From: Sphingobium baderi
GTDB taxonomy: Bacteria > Pseudomonadota > Alphaproteobacteria > Sphingomonadales > Sphingomonadaceae
NCBI RefSeq assembly: GCF_001456115.1
Contig: NZ_CP013264.1
Location: 1,444,501-1,508,500, forward strand
Length of the DNA: 64,000 nt
Direction: 5' to 3'
Position numbers and translations under genes: made by a program. The notes under the pieces were generated by a model that was given only the letters and a program-made list of their open reading frames with translations, had not been told where the DNA came from and made no database searches. This document shows positions 34,080 to 44,768 of the stretch, piece after piece (within the stretch, counting starts at the first letter, position 1; every line of letters starts with the position of its first letter).

Positions 34080-36989
34080 ATGAGCCTTGGCGTTTCGAGT
34101 GGGGATCTGATCGGCTCCTGGAGCCTGAGTTTTTCGGACATCGCGTTCGTGACCGGCAAAGCGGAGACGGCACGACTGGGATTGGCGGTTCAGCTTAGAT
34201 TTTTCGCCGGGCATGGCTTCTTTGTGCCGGATCATGCGTCGATACCCTCCGACGGTGTCTTGTATCTGGCGGAGCAACTTGGTCTCGATGCCAAATCCGT
34301 GAACCACTATGATTTTTCCGGGCGCACCGCCCGCCGGCATTGCGCGGAGATTTTGCGGCATCTCGGGTTCCGCCGTATGACGCAGACGGATCGCAGGGCG
34401 TTGTCGAGGTGGATTTCCGACGATCTTTGTGCGGGCGGGCAGCCGATCAATGCCATGCTCGAGCATGTTTTCCTGTGGTGCCGCGACCGCCGTATCTATG
34501 GGCCGTCGCGCAAGGAGCTGGAACGCCTCGTCCGTTCGCAACGACACCTCTATCTGGAGGCCCTGTTGGCCCGAGTCCGCGATCGGCTTGCGCCGGATGC
34601 GGTCGCCTTGCTGGAAGCCTCGCTCGCCGATCCCGATGGCCCGACCGGCTTCAACACGATGAAGGGGGATGCAGGTCAGGCGACGCTCGAAAACATTCTT
34701 GGCGTGACCGCCAAACTCGCCTTTATCCAACGGCTTGCTCTTCCCCGAGATTTCCTATCGGTCACGGGCAAGGCATGGGTCGATCAGATCGTTCGCCGGG
34801 TTGCCGGCGAGAAAGCCTCGGAGATGCGCCGGCATGTACCGGCGCGCCAGCTCGGGCTCTATGCCGTTTATCTGATGGCGCGGGAAGCTCAGCTTACGGA
34901 TGCGATGGTCGACCTGCTGATCGAGACGGTCCATAAGATCGGATCGCGCTCGAAACGCAAGGTGGTGGGCGATATCGCGAAAGACATCGAGCGGGTCTAT
35001 GGCAAGGAGCGACTCCTGGTCGAGATTGCCAGCGCTTCGATCGACGATCCATCCGGGCGCATCTGCGATGTCATTTTCCCAATCGCCGGCAAGGACAAAC
35101 TGGCGGCGATCATCAAGGAAAGCCAGGCAAAGGGCGCCTTGGATCGGCGGATCTACAAGGTGATGCGGAGGTCATGGGCCAATCATTATCGCCGTATGCT
35201 GCCAAGCCTGCTTTCGGCACTGGAGTTCCGGTCGAACAACGCCGTGTGGCGTCCGGTGCTGGCGGCCCTGGACTGGATCAGAAGCAAAGTGGATGATGGA
35301 TGCCGCTACGTGCCGCCGCACGCAGTGCCGGTCGACGAGGTCATTCCGGCGAGATGGCGCAGTTCCGTCATTGATGAAGAGGGGCGCGTAAACCGGATCA
35401 GTTATGAGCTTTGTGTCCTCGCGCAACTGCGCGATCGCATCCGTTCTAAGGAAATCTGGGTTGTCGGGGCGGACCGATACCGCAATCCCGATGACGATCT
35501 TCCCAAGGACTTCGATGCGCGGCGAGAAGCATATTACACAGGATTGAACCTGACGGCGGATGCGCGTGCATTTTCAAGCGCCATCCGGGAAGAGCTTGCT
35601 CAGGAACTGTTGCTCCTCAATGCCAATATTCCCCGGAACGACAAGGTTCGGCTGCTGTGGCGCGGCGAGAACCGTATATCTCTCACCCCGTTCAAACCCT
35701 TGCCCGAACCCAGGGGTCTCGCCTCGATCAAGACCGAGATCGGCCAACGCTGGCCGATGACCGGGCTGCTCGACGTACTGAAGGAGGCTGCCCTTGATAC
35801 GGGACTTCTCGAAGCGTTCGAAACATCGGCCTCGCGTGTTGCACTGCCGAAAACCGCGCTGGATCAACGTCTCCTGCTATGCCTCTACGGCCTGGGAACG
35901 AATGCCGGGCTCAAGCGGATCGCCGGCGCCACCCCCGATGTCAGCTATGAAGAGCTGCTGCATGTCCATCGCCGCTTCGTTCATGCCGCGGCGCTCAAGG
36001 AGGCGTGTGCCAGGGTTGCGAATGCGACCCTGGCAATCCGCAATGCTGCAGTCTGGGGGGACGCCGGCACGGCCTGTGCGTCAGATTCCACAAAGTTCGG
36101 AGCCTGGGATCGCAACCTGATGACGGAATGGCATGCGCGTTATGGTGGACGGGGCGTCATGATCTACTGGCATGTCGAACGACGCGCGACATGCGTCTAT
36201 TCCCAGCTCAAGCGCTGCTCTTCCTCCGAGGTCGCCTCCATGATCGAGGGCGTGCTGCGCCATTGCACCGACATGGAAATCCAGCGACAATATGTTGATA
36301 GTCATGGCCAAAGCGCGGTTGGCTTTGCATTTTGCCGGCTTCTCGGATTTGAGCTTGCACCCCGCCTGAAAGCGATCGCTCGCCAGAAGCTGGCTCTTCC
36401 CGATGTCGGCATGCGAACGCGGCTTCCCCACTTGCAGCCGATCCTCTCCAGTCCGATCAACTGGGATGAGATCGAGCAGCAATATGACGAGATGGTCAAA
36501 TATGCAGCCGCGATGCAGACAAAAACCGCCGACCCGGAGGCGATCCTGCGCCGGTTTAGCCGCTCCGAGGTGATGCACCCGACCTACAAGGCGTTGAGTG
36601 AGCTGGGCCGCGCGGTCAAGACGATCTTCCTGTGCCGGTATCTGCGCGAGGAGTCCTTCCGCCGCGAAATTCATGAAGGCCTGAATGTCGTTGAAAACTG
36701 GAACAGTGCCAATGGGTTCGTTTTCTTCGGCAAGGGCGGCGAGATCGCCACTAACCGCATCGATGAGCAGCAGCTCTCGGTCCTGGCGCTACATTTGCTG
36801 CAAGCGTCGCTTGTCTATGTGAACACCCGAATGCTTCAGAGCGTGCTGGTGGAACCGAAATGGACGGGCCGGATGACGCCGGATGATTATCGCGGCCTCA
36901 CACCGCTGATTTACAGCCACGTCAATCCTTATGGCCGCTTCGACCTCGATCTGAATAGCCGGATCGATTTTGGGCGGCTTGCTGCCTGA
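34080..36989 (+). CDS. tnpA: Tn3-family transposase
   Basis: 969 residues, full length for Tn3 TnpA, which acts on the terminal repeats to make cointegrates. Catalytic core: [20 protein letters not shown] (first Asp), [20 protein letters not shown] (second Asp) and [20 protein letters not shown] (Glu). N terminus carries the DUF4158-type DNA-binding part ([20 protein letters not shown]). No interruptions seen, so transposition is possible. Confidence 0.93.
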   Translation: MSLGVSSGDLIGSWSLSFSDIAFVTGKAETARLGLAVQLRFFAGHGFFVPDHASIPSDGVLYLAEQLGLDAKSVNHYDFSGRTARRHCAEILRHLGFRRMTQTDRRALSRWISDDLCAGGQPINAMLEHVFLWCRDRRIYGPSRKELERLVRSQRHLYLEALLARVRDRLAPDAVALLEASLADPDGPTGFNTMKGDAGQATLENILGVTAKLAFIQRLALPRDFLSVTGKAWVDQIVRRVAGEKASEMRRHVPARQLGLYAVYLMAREAQLTDAMVDLLIETVHKIGSRSKRKVVGDIAKDIERVYGKERLLVEIASASIDDPSGRICDVIFPIAGKDKLAAIIKESQAKGALDRRIYKVMRRSWANHYRRMLPSLLSALEFRSNNAVWRPVLAALDWIRSKVDDGCRYVPPHAVPVDEVIPARWRSSVIDEEGRVNRISYELCVLAQLRDRIRSKEIWVVGADRYRNPDDDLPKDFDARREAYYTGLNLTADARAFSSAIREELAQELLLLNANIPRNDKVRLLWRGENRISLTPFKPLPEPRGLASIKTEIGQRWPMTGLLDVLKEAALDTGLLEAFETSASRVALPKTALDQRLLLCLYGLGTNAGLKRIAGATPDVSYEELLHVHRRFVHAAALKEACARVANATLAIRNAAVWGDAGTACASDSTKFGAWDRNLMTEWHARYGGRGVMIYWHVERRATCVYSQLKRCSSSEVASMIEGVLRHCTDMEIQRQYVDSHGQSAVGFAFCRLLGFELAPRLKAIARQKLALPDVGMRTRLPHLQPILSSPINWDEIEQQYDEMVKYAAAMQTKTADPEAILRRFSRSEVMHPTYKALSELGRAVKTIFLCRYLREESFRREIHEGLNVVENWNSANGFVFFGKGGEIATNRIDEQQLSVLALHLLQASLVYVNTRMLQSVLVEPKWTGRMTPDDYRGLTPLIYSHVNPYGRFDLDLNSRIDFGRLAA

Positions 36990-37131
36990 CCGGGGCCTTT
37001 CCGCTCGCACCATTTGGGTGCACCCGAACGTGACGATCGGAAGTGACATATACGACATGTCACAAAAGGGTGGTTCCGTCACCAATGTTACTGTACGAGG
37101 GCAAAGCCACCCTAATGTGACGGATTTGCCC
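36990..37131 (+). promoter_or_regulatory. Probable res site of the Tn3 transposon
   Basis: The 142-bp gap between tnpA and the resolvase gene. It contains GTGACAT...ATGTCAC (37043-37063), a good dyad for resolvase site I or II, and further GTGAC/GTCAC half sites at 37029, 37077 and 37116. Resolution of cointegrates and control of the resolvase promoter would take place here (inference). Confidence 0.6.
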
Positions 37132-37998
37132 ATGACCCGCGTCGGCTACGCCCGCGTCAGCACCATCGACCAGGATCTCGACATCCAGGTTGCCCGGTTG
37201 AAGGCAGCGGGCTGTGAAATCCTCCGCTCCGAAACAGGCTCGGGCGCATCGCGCACTGGACGCACGGAGCTTGAGACGATCATGCAGTTCCTGCGCGCCG
37301 ATGACGAACTCGTCGTCCTGCGTCTCGATCGGCTCGGTCGCTCCACACGCGATGTTCTCAATCTGGTTCATGAACTCGACCAGAAGGGAGCCTCATTGCG
37401 GGTGCTTGAGCCGGAGGTGACGACGGCCGGAAGCATGGGGCGGATGGTGATCACCATTCTGGGCATGGTCGCGGACATGGAACTGACGTTCATCAAGGAC
37501 CGGCAGCGCGCCGGGATCGAGGCGGCGCGCGCCGAAGGCGTCTACAAAGGCCGGAAGAAAAACATCGATGACGATGAAATCCGACGCCGGATCACCGCCG
37601 GCGCGAGCAAGGCCAGCGTCGCGCGCGACCTCAAGATCTCAAGAATGACCGTCTATCGGGCGCTTGACGTCATTCCTTCAAGGATCGGGCTGCCGGAAAA
37701 GCCGCCTTCTGTCACCATCGCCCTGCATCTGACCATCGAGAACTTCAACAAGCATGGTCGTGGCAGAAAGCCCGCTCGCGAGCGCATTGAGGCGATGCTG
37801 GAGCGGGATTACCAGATGCAAAAGACCGGGAACTGCGATTACACGCTGACCGTCGCCTATGATCAGGGTGCCGATGGCGTCAGCCTCGATGATGAGATCG
37901 CATCTCTCCAGACAGAGATGTTCAACATCGCAGAGAGCTACAGGTGCTCGATCGAGACCGATGTTTACGAGATTGGAGGACAAGAGCGAGCCTGGTAG
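37132..37998 (+). CDS. tnpR: Serine resolvase/invertase with C-terminal extension
   Basis: 288 residues, start ATG 37132. Catalytic domain: RVGYARVSTIDQDLDIQVAR (Ser nucleophile), LVVLRLDRLGRSTRDVLNLV, MGRMVITILGMVADMELTFI. Then the HTH (ASVARDLKISRMTVYRALDV) at about 205-225, where ordinary resolvases end. A further 100-residue domain follows (VTIALHLTIENFNKHGRGRK), unlike TnpR of Tn3 or Tn21 (about 185 residues) but known from other Tn3-family transposons. Resolves cointegrates. Confidence 0.88.
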   Translation: MTRVGYARVSTIDQDLDIQVARLKAAGCEILRSETGSGASRTGRTELETIMQFLRADDELVVLRLDRLGRSTRDVLNLVHELDQKGASLRVLEPEVTTAGSMGRMVITILGMVADMELTFIKDRQRAGIEAARAEGVYKGRKKNIDDDEIRRRITAGASKASVARDLKISRMTVYRALDVIPSRIGLPEKPPSVTIALHLTIENFNKHGRGRKPARERIEAMLERDYQMQKTGNCDYTLTVAYDQGADGVSLDDEIASLQTEMFNIAESYRCSIETDVYEIGGQERAW

Positions 37999-38061
37999 AT
38001 CGCCATGTTCAATCTTTGTTCTTCAACATGGCCAAAATCGCAGCTTCGGGCCGACTGGGCC

Positions 38062-38603
38062 AAATAGGCGCGCACATTCGGATATGGCGAGAGATCGAGC
38101 GAGATGAAGCTGCGCATCGTCGTCAACGGGAACATGATCATGATGTCGGCGACGGTGAACACCTCGCCAGCCAGCCAGTGGTGGTTGTCCGCGAAATGCG
38201 TTTCAAGTGCCGTCAGATTGCGGCCCGCTCGATCCCGCATGACCTGGGCCATGCCGCCCTCAGCCATAAGCATCATCATGCACGGCATGAGCGAGCCGTT
38301 GGCGAAATGATACCAGTATAGGAACCGCGCGAAATCCAGATGCTCGACGTTCAGGGTCAGCCGCCCCCCGCCATGCCTGGCGACGATATAGTCGATGATG
38401 GCGCCGGACTCGGCGAGCGTCACCCCGTCGTCGGTGATGACCGGCGCGGTGCCGGAAGGATGGAGCGCCTTATAGGCAGCCGGTGCGAGCCGCGTCACAG
38501 GGTCGCGGTCGTAGCGCACTAGTTCATAGGGAATATCCAGTTCCTCGCACAGCCAGACGATCCGGTCTGATTGTGAGACGCCAAGATGGTGTACGGTCAG
38601 CAT
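38062..38603 (-). pseudogene. Glutathione S-transferase, 5' part, cut by Tn3 transposon
   Basis: Encodes MLTVHHLGVSQSDRIVWLCE, a GTAPVITDDGVTLAESGAII glutathione site and the helical C-terminal domain up to LSPYPNVRAY, where the transposon lies. As it stands translation runs into the transposon end and stops after about 23 foreign residues. Start chosen at ATG 38603 behind GGGAGA (ATG 38606 also possible). Joined across one copy of AAATA the gene would have 206 residues. It follows ohrR by 25 bases, so it was the third gene of an ohr-ohrR-gst operon. Confidence 0.9.
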
Positions 38604-38628
38604 CATTCTCTCCCGATCGTTCAAGTTC

Positions 38629-39081
38629 TCAGGGTCGCGCCTGCTGAAGCACCGCGACAAGCGAGCGCACTTGATCGCGCAACTCCGCGATGGCCGCCTC
38701 GTCGATCGCCAGTCCAGACGATAATATCGCCGGTACTTTCGTGGCTTCTGCACGCAGGACACGGCCCTTCGCTGTTAGGCCGATCAACATGCGGCGCTCG
38801 TCGGCAGCGTCGCGTGTCCGACTGATCAACCGCGCGACTTCCAAACGCTTGAGGAGCGGCGTCAACGTACCGCTGTCCAGGTGGAGCATGTCGCCAAGCG
38901 AGCCGACCGTCTGCGGCTCCTGCTTCCAGAGCACCAGCATCACCAGATATTGGGGATAGGTCAGACCTAACTCGCCGAGGATCGGCCGATACAGCCGATT
39001 CAACAGATTGGAGGCCGCATAGAGCGGGAAGCAGACCTGCCGGTCGAGGTCGAGCGGATCGTCATCGCCAGGCAGGTCCAT
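38629..39081 (-). CDS. ohrR: OhrR, MarR-family organic-peroxide sensor
   Basis: 150 residues. MarR winged helix: LGLTYPQYLVMLVLWKQEPQ, SGTLTPLLKRLEVARLISRT and the wing DAADERRMLIGLT. The reactive Cys of OhrR is present as C17 in RQVCFPLYAASNLL; organic hydroperoxides oxidise it and release the repressor from DNA. It lies 11 bases behind ohr, and a fitting palindrome lies in front of ohr. No other conserved Cys, so probably the 1-Cys type. Confidence 0.9.
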   Translation of the reverse strand: MDLPGDDDPLDLDRQVCFPLYAASNLLNRLYRPILGELGLTYPQYLVMLVLWKQEPQTVGSLGDMLHLDSGTLTPLLKRLEVARLISRTRDAADERRMLIGLTAKGRVLRAEATKVPAILSSGLAIDEAAIAELRDQVRSLVAVLQQARP

Positions 39082-39092
39082 CGCTCTTCTCC

Positions 39093-39518
39093 TCAGTTAA
39101 CCGACACCGTGATTGCGACGTCGATATTGCCCTTCACCGCGTTCGAGTAGGGGCAGACCGCATGGGCCTTTTCTACGATCTCTTCGGCGGCGGCCTGGTC
39201 GAGGCCGGTGATCATGACGTCGAGCGCCACGGTCAGCGCGAAACCGCCCGCACCGTTGGGCTGCATGCCCACATCGGCAACGACGACGATATCGTCGTCC
39301 TTCACCTTCTCGGAAGCCGTCCGCGTGACATGAATCACGGCATTCTCGAAGCAGGCGGCGTAGCCGGCGGCGAACAGTTGTTCCGGGTTGGTCGCGCCGC
39401 CCTTGCCGCCCAGCGCCTTAGGAAGTGCCAGAGGAAGGTCGAGAAGACCGTCATCACTCTTGACCGTGCCGGCGCGTCCACCAACTGCCGTGACTTTCGT
39501 GCTGTAAAGTGCGCTCAT
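39093..39518 (-). CDS. ohr: Organic hydroperoxide resistance protein (OsmC/Ohr family)
   Basis: 141 residues, start at ATG 39518 behind GGAGATAG. Thiol peroxidase that reduces organic hydroperoxides with electrons from lipoylated proteins. Both catalytic cysteines are present, C56 in GYAACFENAV and C122 in HAVCPYSNAVKGN, and ATNPEQLFAAGY carries the conserved Glu. First gene of the operon with ohrR and a disrupted GST. Confidence 0.93.
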   Translation of the reverse strand: MSALYSTKVTAVGGRAGTVKSDDGLLDLPLALPKALGGKGGATNPEQLFAAGYAACFENAVIHVTRTASEKVKDDDIVVVADVGMQPNGAGGFALTVALDVMITGLDQAAAEEIVEKAHAVCPYSNAVKGNIDVAITVSVN

Positions 39519-39542
39519 TGCTATCTCCATGTTTGATCTATA

Positions 39543-39562
39543 CACAATAATATTGTGCACAA
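39543..39562. promoter_or_regulatory. OhrR operator candidate
   Basis: CACAATAATATTGTG (39543-39557) overlapped by TTGTGCACAA (39553-39562), an AT-rich palindrome 25-45 bases upstream of the ohr start codon, of the type bound by OhrR repressors. Confidence 0.7.
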
Positions 39563-39610
39563 TATATTTGTCAACCTCATCAGGGGCAGGGCTCACTATG
39601 CTCCTGAACC

Positions 39611-40241
39611 TCAAGGATTCGCGCGGGTTTTTCGTGTCAGAAGCTTCTGACCCTCAGGCCTGATCTGGCCATCGGGCGTGAGATGCCGATACAGCGTCTG
39701 CCTGGTGATAGCGAGTTCAGCACATAGCTCAGCGACTTTGGTTCCGGTTTCCCCATCGCGGCCTGCGCGAGGCGCAGTTTGGCGGGGGTCATCTTGAACG
39801 GTCTTCCGCCATGTCGGCGCGCGCACGGGCGGAAGCGAGGCCTGCGCGGGTGCGCTCGACAATCAGTTCGCGCTCGAACTCGGCAAGACCGGCAAAGATC
39901 GCGAAGATCAGTCGGCCGTTGGCGGTGGTGGTGTCGATCGATGCGCCTTCACCTGCCAACACTTTAAGGCCAATCTCGCGCTTGGTCAGGTCGCCGACCA
40001 GATTGACGAGGTGACGTAGATCGCGCCCGAGCCGGTCGAGCTTCCACACAACGAGTGTGTCACCACGCCGCAGGGCCCTGAGGCAGGCGTCCAGACCAGG
40101 GCGTGTATCGCGTCGGCCCGAAGCGGCGTCCTCATAGATATGGTCGGGATTTACGTTGGCCGCGATCAAGGCGTCGCGCTGGAGGTCGTGGACCTGGCTG
40201 CCGTCCGCCTTTGACACCCGTGCGTAACCGATCTGGATCAC
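39611..40241 (-). pseudogene. Tn3-family resolvase, frameshifted (second transposon)
   Basis: Serine resolvase: IQIGYARVSKADGSQVHDLQ, LVVWKLDRLGRDLRHLVNLV, RLIFAIFAGLAEFERELIVE. The frame is lost after ASARARA near 39810 and again near 39745. The expected tail (GGRPFKMTPAKLRLAQAAMG, then KVAELCAELAITRQTLYRHL) is spread over two other frames down to the stop at 39611. The likely start is GTG 40241. Divergent from the transposase gene at 40368, as in Tn21-like layouts; res would lie in 40242-40367. Confidence 0.8.
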
Positions 40242-40367
40242 ATATACGTCAGGTTGCGTGACACGGCGCTGTTGCCCGTCAAACTCCTCCTGATATGTAA
40301 CATAAGCCGTCTTCAGTCTATGCTCCGTGAACAGGCGCGATTTCCTGGTTCGTGACCCGCAAACAGG

Positions 40368-43336
40368 ATGCCCATGTCGTCCAAGACCATATTGTCGCCT
40401 GCGCAACGCATAGTGATCTTCGATCCCCCGACCGACCGCAAAACGATCGGGCGAATTTACACCCTCGGCCCCGATGACCTGACACAGGTGATGAAACGCC
40501 GGGGCCGAGCGAACCGCATCGGCTATGCTGTCCAGATTTGCTATCTGCACCATCCGGGCCGTAGCCTGCTTCCCGGCGAAGTGCCAACGACGGCCATGCT
40601 TGCGTTGCTATGCGAACAGAGCAAATGTCATCCCGATGATTTTACGGCCTATGCCGCCCGCGCCACGACACTTCGTGAACATCGTGCGGAAATCGAAGCA
40701 TGGCTGGACCTGCGCCCCTTCAGCAGGGAGGATCTGCGGACCATGCTGTCGCTGGGGCTGGAGATCGCCGCATCGACCGATTGCGGCGAAACGATCGTTG
40801 CCGGCATGGTCGATCGGCTTCGGCTCGACCGGATCGTCCTTCCCGCTGCATCGAAACTCGAACGGCTCGCTCTCATCGCCCGAACCTGAGCGCGCAAAGC
40901 CGGCAATATCGGTTATCCGCGACTGCTCGGCCGAACAGGAGGCCGCATTGGAACACCTTGTCGCCTCCGACGATCACGGTCGCACCCCGTTTGGCTGGAT
41001 ACAAGACTGGTCGGAATCTCCCTCGGCATCGAAACTGAAAGCACTTGTCGCCAGGCTCGACACAGTACGGGCTCTCGGGATCACGTCGGACCGCGCCCGC
41101 CGCATCCATGCCGCGCGTTATGCCGTGATCGCGCGAACTGCCGGCATCGTCACCGCCCAGCACCTTCGTCGTCTCGAACAGTCTCGCCGCCTTGCGATGC
41201 TCACGACATCCGCCATCGAGGTGGAAGCAGCGTTGACCGACGCCGCGCTTGTCATGGTCGAGAAGATGGCGGGATCGCTGTTCCGGCGTGCCGACCGCAC
41301 TCGATCGGATCGATTGCTGGGGCAGGCACGGTTGCTGAAGGACACCGCGCGCGTCCACGTCCAACTCGGCCGCCTGCTACTCAACGCCTATGCCGATGGG
41401 CGCGATGCCTTCGCGGCGATCGAGGATCGTTTGGGGTGGGATGAACTCATGCGCAGCGTCCGCTGCGCCGAAGATCTCACCGGGGCGGGCGACGATGGCC
41501 TTGAGGAAGTTGTGGAGCGATACTCTGCTGCCCGCTGGTTCGCGCCAACCTTCCTCGCCGCGTTTGCCTTCCGCGCTTCGCGTGCAGGCGACCCGCTGCT
41601 CGCGGCCGTCGAGACGCTGAAGAAAATGTATCGCGATGGCCGTTCGGTGCTGCCGAAGCAGGTTCCGACCAGCTTTATCAAGCCGCGCTGGCGCAAGGTT
41701 GTGCAGCCGGAACGCGGAACGATCGACCGGCGGGCTCATGAGATTGCGGTGATCGTCGATCTGCGCGAGCGGATCGGATCAGGCAGCATCTGGGTGGATG
41801 CAGCCGCGCCTCGCACGCTCGACGACTATCTTCTGCCCGTGCCAACGTTCGAGACCATGCGTGCGGGAAACACCCTTAATCTGGCTGTGTCGTCCGACTT
41901 CGCCGTGTGGATCGAAGAACGGCGAAGGCTGTTGACCAGGCGCATGAATGAGGTCGAACGGGCGGCGGCGGCCGACGCCCTGACCGATGTCACCATCGAG
42001 CGCGGGCAACTGCTGATTTCTCCCCTCCGACGCATCGTGCCCGACGATGCCGAGACATTGAAGGCCAGACTCTACGCAATGCTGCCGCGCGTGCGTATCA
42101 CCGATCTGCTGGTCGAGGTCGCGGCTTGGTCGGGCTTCTCCGATCGCTTCATCCATGCCCGCAGCGGCGCGCCGGCGTCGGATCAATCCGCCCTGATGGC
42201 GGCGATCCTGGCCGATGCAACCAACCTCGGGCTGGGCCGCATGGCGGAAAGCTCACGTGGGCTGACCTTGCCGCGCCTGCGCTGGAGGGCGGAATGGCAT
42301 GTGCGCGACGAAACCTATCTCTCGGCGCTGGCGGCGATCGTCGATTGCCATACCGCGCATCCGCTGGCGAGCGTATGGGGCCCAGGCGATACATCGTCGT
42401 CTGACGGGCAGTTCTTCCGGGCAGGCGGGCACGGAGAACTGCGGGCCGATTATAATGCCCGCTACGGTTCGGAAAAGGCGTGCTCTTCTACACCCATGTG
42501 ACCGACCGCTTCACGCCGTTCCACACCAAGGTCATAGCCGCCAATGCCGGTGAGGCCGCCCATGTTCTCGATGGCTTGCTGGATCATAAAAGCGAGCTGG
42601 TGATCCGGGGAGCACGCAACGGACACCGCCGGCGCTGTCGATCATGTGTTTGGTCTATGCCATCTACTCGGCTTCCGCTTCGCCTCGCGCATCCGCGCTC
42701 TCAACGAGCGCCGCCTTTATGGTCTCTCACCGCTCGATCCCTGGCCGGTCCTGCGAGGGCTTGTCACCGGCCCTATCAACATTCGCGCCATCGAGGAGAA
42801 TTGGGACGAGACGCTGCGCCTCGCCGCTTCGATCCGCGCCGGCACCGTCAGCGCCTCGGCAATGTTGCGTAAGCTCTCCGGCTATCCGCCCAAAATCCGG
42901 TTGCGCGCGCATTGCGGGAGATCGGGCGCATCGAGCGCACCCTGTTCATGCTCGACTGGTTCGACGATCCAGAACAGCGGCGCCGCACCGGCAGCATTCT
43001 CAACAAGGGCGAAGCCCGCAATGCGCTTGCCCGCGCGATTTTCTTCAACCGCCTTGGCGAGCTGCGCGACCGCACCTTCGAGAACCAGCGGCACCGGGCT
43101 TCCGGCCTGACGCTGGTCACCGCAGCCGTGGCACTATGGAACACCGTCTATCTCGATCGCGCCGTGCTACATCTGCGTGGCAACGGCGTCGAAGTGCCCG
43201 ACGAACTGCTCGCCCATGTCGCCCTTTGGGCTGGGAACACATCGGACTTACCGGTGATTATCTCTGGAGAGAAATCGACAAACCCCGTCATCGGTTCAGG
43301 CCCTTGCGCATCCAACCGGCATGGCGCGATGCTTAG
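40368..43336 (+). pseudogene. Tn3-family transposase with five frameshifts
   Basis: Decayed second Tn3 TnpA, about 988 codons. Pieces in order: IGRIYTLGPDDLTQVMKRRG, ARRIHAARYAVIARTAGIVT, WHVRDETYLSALAAIVDCHT, SSDGQFFRAGGHGELRADYN (first Asp), FYTHVTDRFTPFHTKVIAAN, then [20 protein letters not shown] and [20 protein letters not shown] near the end. Single-base losses or gains lie near 40880, 42478, 42610, 42893 and 43222. The IS110 element B begins inside its last codons. Not functional. Confidence 0.85.
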
Positions 43337-43412
43337 ACCCCATGACTGCCGGAGCCTCGAGGGCTCAAATCTGAGATGCTGACGATGGATTTGTCAGCAC
43401 TGGAGGCGAGTC

Positions 43413-44528
43413 ATGACGGAGACAGTAAAATACGTCGGTCTGGACGTGCACAAGGAAACCATCGCGGTCGCAGTTGCCGATGAAGAGCGCGGAGGCGAGG
43501 TGCGTTTCGTCGGTACGGTTGCCAACGAGGACGATGCGGTCAGAAAGCTGGTCAAGCGGCTGACGGCGCCGGGCGTGAGGTTGAGCGTCTGCTACGAGGC
43601 TGGTCCTTGCGGCTATGGCCTGCACCGGCTGCTGACGAAACTGGGGCAGGCTTGTATCGTCATCGCTCCCTCGATGATGCCACGACGGCCAGGTGATCAT
43701 GTGAAGACCGACCGGCGTGACGCAATGACCCTGGCCCGACTGTTGCGTGCCGGCGAGCTTACCGCGATCTGGGTTCCGGACGAGGCGCACGAGGCGGTGC
43801 GTGATCTGATCCGCGCCCGACGCAGCGCACAGGAAGATGCCACCGGGGCCAAACAGACCGTGCGTAGCTTCCTGCTGCGGCACGATCGTCGTTTCGGCGG
43901 CAAGGCGGCCTGGACGAAGATGTATTGGCGGTGGTTGTCCGAACAGCGGTTCGACTTCCCCCATCAGCAGCTGGCGTTCGAGGAGATGCAGAAGCGGGTC
44001 CTGGAGGCGCAGGCGCGGGTTGGACGGCTCGAGGCGGCGCTGGGCGAAGCGGTGGATGCATGGCGTTTCGCGCCGCTGGTCCGCAATCTTCAGGTCCTGC
44101 GCGGCATCAGGCTGGTCAGCGCCGCGACGCTGGTCGCCGAGGTCGGTGATCTGACCCGCTTCGACAATCCCAAGCAGTTGATGGCCTATGTCGGCTTGGT
44201 GCCGTCCGAGCATTCCAGCGGTGCCCGGACCAAGCGTGGTCGGATCACGCGCGCGGGTAACGCGCAGGCACGCACCATGCTGATCGAGGCTGGCTGGTCG
44301 TATCGACTGCCCGCTCGCGAGGAACGCCGCTATCGTGAGCGCGTCATCGACTTACCCGAAGAGATCCAGGCGATTGGATGGAAGGCGCAGGTTCGTCTCT
44401 GCCAGCGCTACCGTCGCCTCGCGGCCGCAGGCAAGCCCCAGCCCAAGGTGACCACCGCGATTGCGCGTGAACTGGTCGGCTATGCTTGGGACATCGCCCG
44501 ACGCGTACCACCGGCGGTCGCCGCTTGA
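43413..44528 (+). CDS. IS110-family DEDD transposase, copy B
   Basis: 371 residues, identical to the copy A protein (DEDD RuvC-like domain followed by Tnp_20 domain with a conserved Ser in LVPSEHSSGARTKRG). Start ATG follows GGAGGCGAGTC. Identity over the whole element points to recent transposition or gene conversion between the copies. Confidence 0.92.
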   Translation: MTETVKYVGLDVHKETIAVAVADEERGGEVRFVGTVANEDDAVRKLVKRLTAPGVRLSVCYEAGPCGYGLHRLLTKLGQACIVIAPSMMPRRPGDHVKTDRRDAMTLARLLRAGELTAIWVPDEAHEAVRDLIRARRSAQEDATGAKQTVRSFLLRHDRRFGGKAAWTKMYWRWLSEQRFDFPHQQLAFEEMQKRVLEAQARVGRLEAALGEAVDAWRFAPLVRNLQVLRGIRLVSAATLVAEVGDLTRFDNPKQLMAYVGLVPSEHSSGARTKRGRITRAGNAQARTMLIEAGWSYRLPAREERRYRERVIDLPEEIQAIGWKAQVRLCQRYRRLAAAGKPQPKVTTAIARELVGYAWDIARRVPPAVAA

Positions 44529-44574
44529 TCTTCCAAACAGCAGTGAGAGGAGGCGCCAGCACACCACCTGCATA

Positions 44575-44768
44575 GCCTTGGCCGGCGTGCCGCGGGCACC
44601 CGACTGTGATGGGCAATCCACGGTGTACGGTGGGGCAGGTTCGTCCGACGCCCGAACTTAGACGGAGGATAGGCCCAGCGACGGATACGGGTAGTGCGGT
44701 AACCAACCCGCGGATGAGAGCGTGATCAATCGTCGTCGATCAGGCGCCCGCGGCACACCCGCCAAGGT
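44575..44768 (+). ncRNA. Candidate bridge-RNA region in the IS110 3' non-coding end
   Basis: An imperfect inverted repeat of 29 bases (44575-44603 against 44740-44768, 24 of 29 matching; shared core GTGCCGCGGG / CCCGCGGCAC) encloses about 136 bases. The 322-bp non-coding stretch behind the transposase is where IS1111-group elements encode their bridge RNA. The same structure is in copy A at 32321-32514. RNA ends and loops cannot be set from sequence alone. Confidence 0.4.

Larger units (their letters stand above)
33958..38061 (+). mobile_element. Tn3-family transposon, 4.1 kb, inside a GST gene
   Basis: Terminal inverted repeats of about 45 bp (33958-34002 and 38017-38061; outer part GGCCCAGTCGGCCCGAAGCT, three mismatches in all) and a perfect 5-bp duplication AAATA (33953-33957, 38062-38066), as expected for Tn3 elements. 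It holds a transposase, a res-like palindrome and a serine resolvase, and no cargo gene. Confidence 0.92.
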
